Assembly: GCF_030348505.1 (NCBI RefSeq) | Contig: NZ_JAUCFJ010000002.1 | Coordinates: 2,050,001 to 2,114,000 of the forward strand | Direction of reading: 5' to 3' | DNA from: Lysinibacillus sp. G4S2 | GTDB taxonomy: Bacteria > Bacillota > Bacilli > Bacillales_A > Planococcaceae | Length of the DNA stretch: 64,000 nucleotides | Part shown: piece by piece, positions 52,558 through 60,804 of the stretch | Position numbering within the stretch: position 1 is the stretch's first letter | Layout of the letters: each line of letters begins with the position of its first letter | Position numbers and translations under genes: made by a program | The notes under the pieces: model-generated | Databases searched by the model: none | Seen by the model: only the letters and a program-made list of their open reading frames with translations | Told to the model about the DNA's origin: nothing

Positions 52558-53624
52558 TGAATTGGAAAAAATCATTACGTGCAGCAGGCTTAGTTGCCGC
52601 ATTAACGTTTAGCTTAGTAGGTTGTAATACGGAGGGATCATATTCACCACAGGAAATTATTGATCATGCATTACAGGAAACGAAAGAACCACTTGCTTAT
52701 TACGGTGAATACACAATGGATATGGGCGAGGCTGGTGGAAAAGCTCAAATCAAAGAGTGGACTAAAGATGGTAAACGACGTATTGAGACAACAGCAGAAA
52801 ATGGTGAGCATAGCATCGCAGTCAACAATGGCTCACAGGTTATGATGTATGATGTTGTTAAAAATACTGTTCATAAAATAGATATTAGCAAAGGCGGGTT
52901 AGATGAATTCCCATCACAAAGAGATCAGTTAGAAATGCTATTTAACACAATTAAGGATACACATGATGTGAAAATTGCAGGAGAGGAGAAGATTGCTGGA
53001 AGAGATACGTATAAAATTGTAGCGAAAGCTAAAAAAGATGATACTTTAATAGGTGATATAGAAGTATGGGTTGATAAAAAAACATGGGTAATATTAAAAA
53101 CAATAACGAATAGTGCCGGAAATAAAATGACAACAGAGTATACGAAACTTGATGACAGTGCAAAAATTGATGATGCACAATTTACAATTGATATTCCAAA
53201 GGATGCAAAAGTGGAAGATATAAGTGTACCTGAATCTGAGTCAGTAACACTGGATACAGTGAAAGAACAGCTTGGTGAATTTTTAATGGTGCCAGAAGAA
53301 AATGGACTAACTTTGGAAGGTATTTCATTAGATAAAGGGATAGAAGATCGTTCAGAGTATACCTTTAATTATTCAAAGAATGATCAGCAAGATATTTCAG
53401 TAGCAGTTTTTAAAGCAAATAGTAATGCTACTAAGGTGGAGCCTATTTTTGGTGAAAAAGAAATGGACATCCGAGGTCAAAAAGGTACTGTAATGGATGA
53501 GAAAAAATTCCGTAGTATTAGCTGGCAGGAAAACGGCTATCAATACACCATTTTTATTGGAGATTCTGAGTTAACAATTGAAGACCTTGCCGCATACGCA
53601 AAACAAATGACCATCGTAAAGTGA
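52557..53624 (+). CDS. LolA-like lipoprotein linked to the two-component system
   Basis: A 355-residue lipoprotein: lipobox LVGC (Cys23), then a LolA/LppX-like half-barrel (GEYTMDMGEAGGKAQIKEW, AGRDTYKIVAKAKKDDTLIG, about residues 45-225). A C-terminal domain of DUF4367 type (about 245-355, TYNFNYSKN-like strand, GEKEMDIRGQKGTVM) follows. It resembles B. subtilis YdcC. It may sense or buffer lipids or stress at the membrane for the kinase; that is inferred from the operon. Confidence 0.82.
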   Translation: MNWKKSLRAAGLVAALTFSLVGCNTEGSYSPQEIIDHALQETKEPLAYYGEYTMDMGEAGGKAQIKEWTKDGKRRIETTAENGEHSIAVNNGSQVMMYDVVKNTVHKIDISKGGLDEFPSQRDQLEMLFNTIKDTHDVKIAGEEKIAGRDTYKIVAKAKKDDTLIGDIEVWVDKKTWVILKTITNSAGNKMTTEYTKLDDSAKIDDAQFTIDIPKDAKVEDISVPESESVTLDTVKEQLGEFLMVPEENGLTLEGISLDKGIEDRSEYTFNYSKNDQQDISVAVFKANSNATKVEPIFGEKEMDIRGQKGTVMDEKKFRSISWQENGYQYTIFIGDSELTIEDLAAYAKQMTIVK

Positions 53625-53634
53625 GGTGAATTGT

Positions 53635-53856
53635 ATGAAGAGAAATGAATTTATAAAATGTCTCGCATTGTTTTTATTTAGTACAGTTTTTTTATATGGT
53701 GTAGGCGAAACATATGACGTTTCATGGCTGCAATTTCATTTCTTAGGACAATACAATGAGGAGGGGTTTTATTTTAGCTTTACTTCTTTAATCCCTATAT
53801 TTGGAGGCATATTAATTGTTGCATTATATGAGACGATGATTAAGCGACTTATTTAA
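53635..53856 (+). CDS. Small membrane protein
   Basis: A 73-residue protein starting at ATG 53635 behind GAGGTGA. Two helices (about residues 8-24 and 48-66) are separated by an aromatic loop (YDVSWLQFHFLGQYNEEGF). No family recognised. It is the last gene of the two-component operon, 10 bp after the lipoprotein. Confidence 0.62.
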   Translation: MKRNEFIKCLALFLFSTVFLYGVGETYDVSWLQFHFLGQYNEEGFYFSFTSLIPIFGGILIVALYETMIKRLI

Positions 53857-53873
53857 TGTGAGGAATAAGAAAA

Positions 53874-53948
53874 GCGCGAGAAATCAACGTTTCTAAAATT
53901 GATTTCTCGCGCTTTTTAAGGTTTCGACCAGTTATGTCCCATTCACTT
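53874..53948. mobile_element. MITE-like element, partial copy / terminator
   Basis: The hairpin GCGCGAGAAATCAA (53874-53887) / TTGATTTCTCGCGC (53899-53912) and T run, then GTTATGTCCCATTCACTT, the right end seen in the 16611 element. The left end is missing. It very likely ends the two-component operon. Confidence 0.75.
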
Positions 53949-54018
53949 TCTTTTTTATCTTGATTCAACTTCAAATTTAAATGCTATAATATGTAAAAAC
54001 TTTTAGGGAGAGTTGTGA

Positions 54019-54966
54019 ATGGAATGTGAGATTGTAGAAACTGATTATTTTACTTTGCATGCTTTATGTGATGGAATATTTGCTGCGATTGCTAAGCCAG
54101 GTCAAGGTGCATGGAGTAATGCGGGAATAATTGATTTAGGTGAAGAGCTTCTTGTCTTTGACTCACTCAGTACTCCTTCTGCGGGGAGAGAATTAAGACG
54201 CCAAGCTGAAAGTTTAACGGGTAAGAAAGTAAAGTATTTGATTAACAGTCACTATCACGGAGATCACGTTTTTGGAAATCAAGAATTTTCAGATACAACG
54301 ATTATTTCTACATATTTAACTGAGAAATTGTGTAATGAAAAAAATAAGGTTGAAGATTATGAGAAGGAAAAGAAGGACATGGATCATTACCTGCTTCAGC
54401 TTAAAAATCAAATCGATTCAACAGAAGATAACATTTTAAAAGCAAGCTTAATTAACCAATATCAAGAAATGTCGAAGGTGTTGGATGATTTATCCCAATT
54501 ACAAATCGTTTTACCATGCCTGTTGTTTGAAGAAAAATTGACTATTTCTGGTGCAAATAGAACAGTGGAATTATATTGTTTTGGCGGAGGACATTCACCT
54601 AGTGATACATTTATGTACCTACCTAAAGAAAAAATAGCTTTTATGGGTGATTTGGCGACAGAGGATTTACATGTACCGATCTATAATCCTGAGGAATTTT
54701 TGACAATATTAAAGCGAATTAAACAAATCGATATAAATATAATTGTACCTGGTCATGGTCGCGTTGCTACTATGACTTTATGTGATACATTAATTGATTA
54801 TTTATCTTTCATGATTCAACGTGCAAAAGAGGCTCTTCAAAACAAAATGTCACTTGAAGATTTTATTTGTGAGTTTGATGTACCGAAGGAGTATAAGGAA
54901 TGGAAGGGAGTAAACGGTATTAAAGCTAACCTTACAACGATATACACATACCTTCATAAAAGCTAA
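54019..54966 (+). CDS. Metallo-beta-lactamase-fold hydrolase
   Basis: A 315-residue enzyme of the MBL fold. Metal ligands: NSHYHGDHVFGN (H-x-H-x-D-H, about residues 76-87), GGGHSPSDTF (about 192), GDLATED (about 212) and PGHGR (about 245). An inserted charged helical segment (about 105-165) is longer than in small MBL proteins. Substrate unknown. ATG behind AGGGAGAG. Confidence 0.88.
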   Translation: MECEIVETDYFTLHALCDGIFAAIAKPGQGAWSNAGIIDLGEELLVFDSLSTPSAGRELRRQAESLTGKKVKYLINSHYHGDHVFGNQEFSDTTIISTYLTEKLCNEKNKVEDYEKEKKDMDHYLLQLKNQIDSTEDNILKASLINQYQEMSKVLDDLSQLQIVLPCLLFEEKLTISGANRTVELYCFGGGHSPSDTFMYLPKEKIAFMGDLATEDLHVPIYNPEEFLTILKRIKQIDINIIVPGHGRVATMTLCDTLIDYLSFMIQRAKEALQNKMSLEDFICEFDVPKEYKEWKGVNGIKANLTTIYTYLHKS

Positions 54967-54967
54967 C

Positions 54968-54996
54968 AATCCACTTTTGAAAACGTGGATTTTTTA
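54968..54996. terminator. Terminator between convergent genes
   Basis: AATCCAC (54968-54974) pairs with GTGGATT (54985-54991), with inner TTTT/AAAA pairing and a T run. Confidence 0.75.
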
Positions 54997-55323
54997 GCGT
55001 TGATGAAATACGGACAATAAAATCTGATTAATGATAATTAATATTGCAAATACATAAGCTAATTGAGTTCGTCCTGTAGCATACAGAGCTATGACTGCTA
55101 AAGAAAATATCCCTAATTCAAGCATAATGTGTAAAATACCATCTGCGGGTATCGCTGCTTTGGGTGAACCAAAAGTACCCCAAATAATTGCTACTAAAAC
55201 AGGGGCTCCAATTCCAAGTAAAAGCTTGAAGAAAATGCCTTTCCCAGTTTGTAGTCCCCAATACCCGAGAGCCATTAACACACAAATCTCTAAGAGAAAG
55301 CGAAGAGCTAAATTCAATACCAT
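54994..55323 (-). CDS. DUF2568 (YrdB-like) membrane protein
   Basis: A 109-residue protein with four helices. The segments LRFLLEICVLMALGYWG, GAPVLVAIIWGTFGSPKA and GILHIMLELGIFSLAVIAL fit the YrdB/DUF2568 family. Function unknown. Single gene on the minus strand; RBS GGAGG. Confidence 0.85.
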   Translation of the reverse strand: MVLNLALRFLLEICVLMALGYWGLQTGKGIFFKLLLGIGAPVLVAIIWGTFGSPKAAIPADGILHIMLELGIFSLAVIALYATGRTQLAYVFAILIIINQILLSVFHQR

Positions 55324-55388
55324 ATTAAACCTCCGAAAAATTGGCTTTTGAAAGGATGAACATAAACGCCGATAAAGTGAATAGAACT

Positions 55389-55583
55389 GCTGATAAGAAT
55401 GCTCATCGCTGATAAAACGCCGACCATCGCTGATAAAAGAGTCAAAATCGCTGATAAAACGCCGACCATCGCTGATAAACAGTCAGAATCGCTGATAAAC
55501 CATCGAACATCGCTGATAAAACCCCGCCCATCGCTGATAAAAGAGTCAAAATCGCTGATAAAAAGCCAACCCCGCCGATACGA
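55389..55583 (+). repeat. Tandem array V: CGCTGATAAAA, 21-bp period
   Basis: Cores GCTGATAAA start at 55389, 55408, 55429, 55450, 55471, 55491, 55512, 55533, 55554, with a degenerate GCCGATA at 55574. Steps are 21 except for single 19- and 20-bp steps. Units alternate tails (ACGCCGACCAT, AGAGTCAAAAT). It lies between two minus-strand genes. Confidence 0.93.
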
Positions 55584-55585
55584 CC

Positions 55586-55939
55586 TTAAGCTATTTGCTG
55601 TAAATGAGTTTTCTTGAAGGCTTCATCATATTTTAATCCATAGCCTAGTGCACGATCTAAAAATATATGGGCTAGCCAAATAATAGAAGCCATTAGAAGC
55701 GGTGTCGATACAGTAACAAAGCCTATAATCAAGAGAATTACTGGGACAACTAAACTATGGCCAATATTGTAGAATAATGCGCCGACTTTCGTGTTGACAA
55801 TATAGCCTAGCATGCTTATATCAGGTAGTAATAAAAACAATACAAAATAAAGGAACGAAAATTCGAAATGCCAGTAGAAAAATACACTTCCTAAAAATGC
55901 TATTAAATATTCCAATGAGATAATTTTACGTAGTTTCAT
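55586..55939 (-). CDS. DUF4260 membrane protein
   Basis: A 117-residue protein with about four helices. ATG 55939 (MKLRKIISLEYLIAFLGS) is chosen; residues encoded upstream lie in the MerR gene. Family features are FLLLPDISMLGYIVNTKVGA and the closing DRALGYGLKYDEAFKKTH. It overlaps the end of the MerR gene by 14 bases, so the two are co-expressed. Function unknown. Confidence 0.85.
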   Translation of the reverse strand: MKLRKIISLEYLIAFLGSVFFYWHFEFSFLYFVLFLLLPDISMLGYIVNTKVGALFYNIGHSLVVPVILLIIGFVTVSTPLLMASIIWLAHIFLDRALGYGLKYDEAFKKTHLQQIA

Positions 55940-56366
55940 GATGACCACGACCTTCCTGTAATTTGTTATACATATCCTCGATAAGTGAGCCAATGACCAT
56001 TTTATTTTCCGCATATTTTCCTTCAGCCATTAATGTTTGAGTGATCTGTAAGGATTGGAGTGCCTGCTGATAAAAAAGTAACTGCTGTTCAATGTGAGTG
56101 ATCTTTGCAGAGAATAGCTGAACCGTTTCTTGATTGCATGAATCTGAAACAGGCTTTTGTTCTAGTGTAAGTAGTTGTTTGATTTCTTGTAATGTGAAGC
56201 CGAGCTGTCTTAATACTAAAATAAATTTAATAGTATGTTCACAAGTGACATCGTACACTCGATAGCCATTGTCCTGTTTATTTGGATGTAGTAATCCTTC
56301 TTTTTCATAGTAACGCACTGTATCAGTAGATAAATTATATTTAGCTGCAAACTGTTTGATATGCAT
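55926..56366 (-). CDS. MerR-family regulator
   Basis: A 146-residue regulator. ATG 56366 follows AGGAGGTG; the longer frame upstream runs through the promoter. The HTH (IKQFAAKYNLSTDTVRYYEK) and wing (GLLHPNKQDNGYRVYD) are at residues 3-40, followed by a dimerisation coiled coil (about 75-120). A cysteine near residue 88 (SDSCNQE) may sense. It probably bends its own 19-bp-spaced promoter and controls the DUF4260 gene. Confidence 0.92.
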   Translation of the reverse strand: MHIKQFAAKYNLSTDTVRYYEKEGLLHPNKQDNGYRVYDVTCEHTIKFILVLRQLGFTLQEIKQLLTLEQKPVSDSCNQETVQLFSAKITHIEQQLLFYQQALQSLQITQTLMAEGKYAENKMVIGSLIEDMYNKLQEGRGHHETT

Positions 56367-56385
56367 GTGAGCACCTCCTGAATTT

Positions 56386-56416
56386 ATCCTAACATTGGAG
56401 TATGCTCCAAGGTCAA
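56386..56416 (-). promoter_or_regulatory. MerR-type promoter, 19-bp spacer with dyad
   Basis: On the minus strand TTGACC (56411-56416) and TAGGAT (56386-56391) are 19 bp apart. The perfect dyad TTGGAG-N4-CTCCAA (56395-56410) fills the spacer. This is the classic overlong promoter untwisted by MerR proteins. Confidence 0.93.
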
Positions 56417-56446
56417 TATGATTTATTAAAATTTTTCGGAAATATG

Positions 56447-56475
56447 TGAAACGGTCATTTATTGGCAGTCGTTTA
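56447..56475 (+). promoter_or_regulatory. ECF-type promoter of sigma module A
   Basis: TGAAAC (56447-56452), 17 bp, CGTTTA (56470-56475). The same layout (TGAATC, 17 bp, CGTCTG) precedes the paralogous module at 61617-61645, which supports autoregulation by the encoded sigma factors. Confidence 0.7.
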
Positions 56476-56492
56476 TAGTGTAAGAGGGGGAG

Positions 56493-56999
56493 GTGGAAGG
56501 CATACTTGAGAAAATTATGGATGAACATGCAGAGCATTTATTGCGTCTTGCCTATTTTTACGTGAAAAATAGGCACGCGGCAGAGGATATCGTGCAGGAG
56601 GTTTTTATAAAATTTTCTCAGCATGATTATGAGGAACGTGGACAGCTACGTGCTTATTTATCGACATTAACGATTAATAAAAGCAAGGATTATTTAAAAA
56701 GCTGGCATTATAAAAAATTAATTTTACAAGAGAAAATATTTCCGGTGAAGGCTAACAAACAGCGCGAAGCACTGATTGAAGCGGAGGAAAGATCACATAT
56801 TGGGGCAGCTATCTTAAAACTGCCATTATTATATAGAGAGCCAATAATTCTTTACTACTATGAAGAAATGAAAATTGCCGACATAGCACAGGTTCTAGGT
56901 ATTGCAGAAAACACTGTTAAAACAAGGCTTCGAAGGGCAAGAGAAGCCCTAAAGCCTCATCTAAAGCAGGAGGAATGGGAGGTGCTTGGACATGAATGA
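56493..56999 (+). CDS. ECF RNA polymerase sigma factor (module A)
   Basis: A 168-residue sigma factor. The GTG at 56493 lines up its N-terminus (GILEKIMDEH) with the paralog at 61673 (NIEKIIAEH). Region 2 (RHAAEDIVQEVFIKFSQHDY, about residues 27-46) and region 4 (YYEEMKIADIAQVLGIAENT, VKTRLRRARE) are clear. It overlaps the next gene by 8 bases, which should be its membrane anti-sigma partner. Confidence 0.92.
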   Translation: MEGILEKIMDEHAEHLLRLAYFYVKNRHAAEDIVQEVFIKFSQHDYEERGQLRAYLSTLTINKSKDYLKSWHYKKLILQEKIFPVKANKQREALIEAEERSHIGAAILKLPLLYREPIILYYYEEMKIADIAQVLGIAENTVKTRLRRAREALKPHLKQEEWEVLGHE

Positions 57000-58194
57000 A
57001 TGGCAAAAAGAATTGGTGAAAGTTGCAGGAGATATGGTAGCGAGTAAAGAACGTGTTAAAAAACGTGTCTTTCAGCAGCATGATATTAAACCGAAAAAAC
57101 CCATTCGTTTCGCGTTATTAACGACGATTGTGACGTTATGCTTCTTTGGATTTATCATAGTGCAACTATTGAATAAAGAAACGAAGCAATCGGCAAACTT
57201 GTTTAACGATACACAGCTTGCTCATTTTGAAAATACTATGCGCATTTATTGGGGCGAACAAGACGAGGAGTTTTATACAGAAGAGGCTTATGAAAAATAC
57301 AAGAAGCTAATGGCCACTTATTATTATGCACAGTCACTAGGTCTTCAATATTCTGAGGCAGAGTTAGAGGCTACGAGGAAGGAGCACTATGACAATCTTA
57401 CGATGCTAAAACAATTACCTGAATACGCTGATCTTTTTAAAGAGAAGGGAATCAAAAAATATTTTAAGACGTATATTGAGCCACTGTTACCGATGTATAC
57501 AGCTAAAAAAAAGCTTGGTACCTTTTATTTAGATAAATATCCAACTTTTCCGAATGGTTTGGTACAACAAATTGCCGCCGAAGATGCACTCCGTTATTTT
57601 AATAAGCATTTTGCAGAACAGGCAAAAGCGTTTCAGGAGCAACAAGGAATTAAGAATAGTTCAAGTAGTTCACATGGAATTATGTATATAGGTACAGTCA
57701 TAAAAGTAGAATCCAATGCCTTTCTATTTGTTGAAGGAGCTATTCCAGAAGACTTAGAAATACTTACTCAAGCACAAATTATGAAAAAATATCAAAATGC
57801 TACTTGGTATCCGGTAGTAGATGATTTTCCCGTTAAGAAAGGCGATTATGTCCGTTTAGATTCAAAAAGCAATGAATCAATTGAAGAAGGTGGAAAAGTC
57901 ACACACTACGGCTCATTAAACAATGTGGAGATTTTTGATCCAACAGTTACTACTAAGCTCAACATCCAAAATGAACAGGAAGTCATTCAATTCTTTCATC
58001 AAACGGAGTGGCAGCCCCCAGAAGATATGAAAGACCCTCCAGATTATACATTTATGCTAGAGGGAGTACGTGTAGATGTCTGGAATAGTTACGGTCAATC
58101 ACTATATGTGCATAAGCTGGAATACGGTGCTGTACATTTTAGCCAAAAAAAATCACAAGAGTTAAAGGCGATATTAGGTATTGAAGAATCTTAA
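56992..58194 (+). CDS. Membrane-anchored protein, probable anti-sigma partner A
   Basis: A 400-residue protein. ATG 56992 is seven bases after GGAGGTG. A short cytoplasmic part (1-38), one helix (about 39-60) and a large outer domain of about 340 residues. The helical half (about 65-215, TEEAYEKYKKLMATYYYAQS) recalls SurA-like chaperone helices; the rest is beta-rich. No standard anti-sigma motif is seen, so the role rests on the operon and on the same order in module B. Confidence 0.7.
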   Translation: MNEWQKELVKVAGDMVASKERVKKRVFQQHDIKPKKPIRFALLTTIVTLCFFGFIIVQLLNKETKQSANLFNDTQLAHFENTMRIYWGEQDEEFYTEEAYEKYKKLMATYYYAQSLGLQYSEAELEATRKEHYDNLTMLKQLPEYADLFKEKGIKKYFKTYIEPLLPMYTAKKKLGTFYLDKYPTFPNGLVQQIAAEDALRYFNKHFAEQAKAFQEQQGIKNSSSSSHGIMYIGTVIKVESNAFLFVEGAIPEDLEILTQAQIMKKYQNATWYPVVDDFPVKKGDYVRLDSKSNESIEEGGKVTHYGSLNNVEIFDPTVTTKLNIQNEQEVIQFFHQTEWQPPEDMKDPPDYTFMLEGVRVDVWNSYGQSLYVHKLEYGAVHFSQKKSQELKAILGIEES

Positions 58195-58226
58195 CAAGTC
58201 TCTATTAGAAGAGGCTTGTTTTTGTT
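58193..58226 (+). terminator. Intrinsic terminator after sigma module A
   Basis: AACAAGTCTCT pairs with AGAGGCTTGTT (58210-58220) with one G-T pair, followed by T. Confidence 0.82.
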
Positions 58227-58402
58227 AGCAAACTATAGTAATTGTACAGATTGAATAAAATTATTAGGATAAATTAATCATTAAATGTTATTATTAGGTA
58301 AAATTTGCTCAGTAATTTGAAAAAAATGAGCCTGAAGAATTGTAATATATTACACATGAAGATAGTATTAAAGAAGTGAGGGGTAATATAAGGAGGGGCG
58401 GT

Positions 58403-59851
58403 ATGAACACACAAGAATTTGAAGAATTATGGATTACGCTAAATGAATTATATAACGCAAATCGCTTTTTAGAATATATAGAATTAAGTAGTACTGCAAT
58501 AGAAAGTGCCATTGCGCTTGGTATGTATAAAAAAGCAATCCTTTTATTACGTTATCGCTGTGCAAGCTATTTTCAAACAGGTGATTTACAAGTTTCCATT
58601 AGTGTGCTTGAGCAATATCGTGAATTAACCTTTCAATATGGTGATGATATCGATTTAATCCATCATTATATTTTAGCGTCCATTTACTGGGGGACATTTG
58701 GTCATTTAAAGAAATCAGAAGAATTTATGATCAAGGGACTAAATATTGCTGAGCGTATTCAGCATATAGAAAGCATGGGGAAAATTTATAATAATTTAAG
58801 TGATTTAGAAATTTCATTGGGAAGTTATCATAAGGCAAAAGAGTTTGCTTTAAAGAGCCTATACTACGCTAATGCTTTTGAGAGGAAGTATGACAATCCT
58901 TATACAGGAATTATTCATCCCAAAACAAACTTAGCTATTGCACAAATTTGGTTAGGGGAATTTGATGAAGCAAATGAAATATTGCAAGAGCTGCTGAAGA
59001 CGGTTCAGAAACCACCATATTCCAAGGTGCAATTGGAGGTTATGAATGCATATGCTTTGTTTTGTGAAAAACAAGGACGCATTGGCGAGGCAATAGATTG
59101 GTATCAAAAGTCGAAGCACTATGCTTTACAAAATAATGATTTATCTTTGCTTCAAACCATCTACAATTCTTTAGTGAAACTAATAGAAGAGCAAGGTAAC
59201 AAAATTGTCTTATGTTCGATACAAAAGGAATATATAAATATTTTACTGGAAATCCAGAGGGAAAATTATACGCATGTGTTATTTGAGATGGAATACAATG
59301 ACCAGAAGAAGCAATTAGAAAAAACTTCTTATATTGATCCTTTAACGAATATTTATAATCGTCGTTATTTTGATGAGAAGGCAGAGAAAATGGTAGGAAA
59401 AGCTTTAACAGAAAATCAGCAATTAGCGCTATTGATGATTGATTTAGACCATTTTAAAACAATTAATGATACAAATGGTCATTTATTTGGGGATGATGCA
59501 TTGACGATTACTGCAACTACATTAAAGGAATTTTTTCATCGGTTTGAATCGATTGTCGCCCGCTTTGGAGGAGATGAGTTTATTGTCCTTATCCAATTAA
59601 AGGAGGGCGAAGCTGTTCAAACGATGGCGGAAAATCTCTATCAAACATTAACTCCTCTGTTCTTAACAATGAATGATGAGGTCGTTCATTTGGAATTCAG
59701 CATTGGCGTAAGTACAAATAAAATAGGGCACATTACAGAAGTTGAGGAACTAATTCAAAATGCGGATCAAGCACTCTATACGTCAAAGCGTAATGGACGA
59801 AACCAAATAACAATCTATAACCATTATAGTGAAGTGGGAAATAGTAGATAA
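58403..59851 (+). CDS. Diguanylate cyclase with TPR-like sensor (GGDEF)
   Basis: A 482-residue cytoplasmic protein. ATG 58403 follows AGGAGGGG. The first 300 residues are TPR-like helices (IYNNLSDLEISLGSYHKAKE, EVMNAYALFCEKQGRIGEA). The C-terminal GGDEF domain (about 315-475) has DPLTNIYNRRYF, the metal-binding DLDHFKTINDTNGH and the intact active site RFGGDEF (about residue 387). It should make c-di-GMP under control of the TPR part. No membrane helix and no EAL domain are seen. An inhibitory RxxD site is not evident. Confidence 0.93.
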   Translation: MNTQEFEELWITLNELYNANRFLEYIELSSTAIESAIALGMYKKAILLLRYRCASYFQTGDLQVSISVLEQYRELTFQYGDDIDLIHHYILASIYWGTFGHLKKSEEFMIKGLNIAERIQHIESMGKIYNNLSDLEISLGSYHKAKEFALKSLYYANAFERKYDNPYTGIIHPKTNLAIAQIWLGEFDEANEILQELLKTVQKPPYSKVQLEVMNAYALFCEKQGRIGEAIDWYQKSKHYALQNNDLSLLQTIYNSLVKLIEEQGNKIVLCSIQKEYINILLEIQRENYTHVLFEMEYNDQKKQLEKTSYIDPLTNIYNRRYFDEKAEKMVGKALTENQQLALLMIDLDHFKTINDTNGHLFGDDALTITATTLKEFFHRFESIVARFGGDEFIVLIQLKEGEAVQTMAENLYQTLTPLFLTMNDEVVHLEFSIGVSTNKIGHITEVEELIQNADQALYTSKRNGRNQITIYNHYSEVGNSR

Positions 59852-59872
59852 TAGAAAAGGGGCATGCCTAAT

Positions 59873-59905
59873 GTGGTGCTGAACCCCAAAAGTTAGACTT
59901 AATTT
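59873..59905. mobile_element. IS3/IS150-type end remnant
   Basis: GCTGAACCCCAAAAGTTAG followed by ACTT closely resembles the outer end of IS150-group elements (TGAACCCCAAAAGTTAGAC type). No transposase or matching opposite end is in reach, so it is a scar at best. Confidence 0.5.
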
Positions 59906-59932
59906 GGAGAGAAGAAAACTCTCCATTTTTTT
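59906..59932 (+). terminator. Intrinsic terminator
   Basis: TGGAGAG / CTCTCCA stem with loop AAGAAAA, then a run of T. It follows the GGDEF gene by about 55 bp. Confidence 0.78.
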
Positions 59933-59986
59933 CTGTGAAAAAAACTTTTCATTATTGGATTGGGAGTTCGGAAACTCATGAAATTT

Positions 59987-60325
59987 TTATTTAATTATTT
60001 CGATGACTGCATCAAAATATTGCTCCATAAAACTAACTTGCTCCCAAATTTCCTCAACTGAAAATTCTTCATTTGGTAAACCAACTACCCATTTATCCTC
60101 GATATCATCATTTCTATGAATAATGGCGACTAAATTTCCAGTAAATGATTCGAGTGGTTCTTGCTTTCTTTTTGAGATGATATATGCATCTTGTTCTTCA
60201 GCATCACCACCTATCAGACCAGGGATATAACCATAATTAATTGGGTAAACATTGTTATAATTATCAACGTATCCAATCGGCCTATCTATCGTTACAATTA
60301 ATTCCATAGACTTCATGTTAAGCAA
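59987..60325 (-). CDS. Short inorganic-pyrophosphatase-like protein
   Basis: A protein of about 112 residues related to family I pyrophosphatases. Segments VTIDRPIGYVDNYNNVYPIN, YGYIPGLIGGDAEEQDAYII and NDDIEDKWVVG fit the PPase core with acidic active-site residues (D in EEQDAY). It is much shorter than classic enzymes (about 170), as in a group of small Firmicute homologs. The start is uncertain: TTG 60325 is very close to AGAGG, ATG 60316 rather far. Confidence 0.8.
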   Translation of the reverse strand: MLNMKSMELIVTIDRPIGYVDNYNNVYPINYGYIPGLIGGDAEEQDAYIISKRKQEPLESFTGNLVAIIHRNDDIEDKWVVGLPNEEFSVEEIWEQVSFMEQYFDAVIEIIK

Positions 60326-60600
60326 TCATCCTCTCGCGATATTTTAAAGGATTAACACTATTGAGCTTTGATTTTTATCTTTCCTGATTATAGCACTCAA
60401 GATAATATCATCAAAAGAGTTTTAACATTGTCTAAAATTAATTAATAAAATTTTAGGTATGTTGATTACGAAAATATATATTGACCCATCTTTAATTGAT
60501 TACAGGCGTGTTGATTAGGAAAAATAGGTTTATTATTGAGTGGTGAAAAAGATTTTTTCGTTACCACTTTGCTAAAATATCTCCATTTTAACTGATTGTA
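60326..60600. other. Intergenic AT-rich stretch, no gene
   Basis: Two copies of a TGTTGATTA-type motif occur near 60460 and 60511. The 80-residue minus-strand frame at 60466-60708 crosses the palindrome that follows and has no family features. Confidence 0.5.
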
Positions 60601-60645
60601 GCTACGGTCTACTCGACTCCCGCGGGAAAGTGAGTAGACCGTAGC
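60601..60645. repeat. GC-rich 14-bp palindrome (dispersed type)
   Basis: GCTACGGTCTACTC (60601-60614) and GAGTAGACCGTAGC (60632-60645) are a perfect inverted repeat around GACTCCCGCGGGAAAGT. It is far richer in GC than its surroundings and recalls the CCGCGGGAAAG intergenic repeats of Bacillaceae. Confidence 0.8.
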
Positions 60646-60804
60646 GGAAATCAGCCTCTTCGAATGTATAAAAATGGTTAATCGATACACTTGATGAAAT
60701 TTATGCAAACGATAATAATATCGTTAAAATGAATAAAAGATTATTGTGAAACGATAAATACTGTGTTAAGTTCTAATTGACAATAAATAGATGAGGTGCT
60801 TTTT

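Noticed and set aside
55399-55617. 72-residue frame ADKTPTIADK
   Set aside because: Translation of array V.
59873-59905. Complete IS3-type insertion sequence
   Set aside because: Only one end-like sequence is present; no transposase frames or opposite end are seen.
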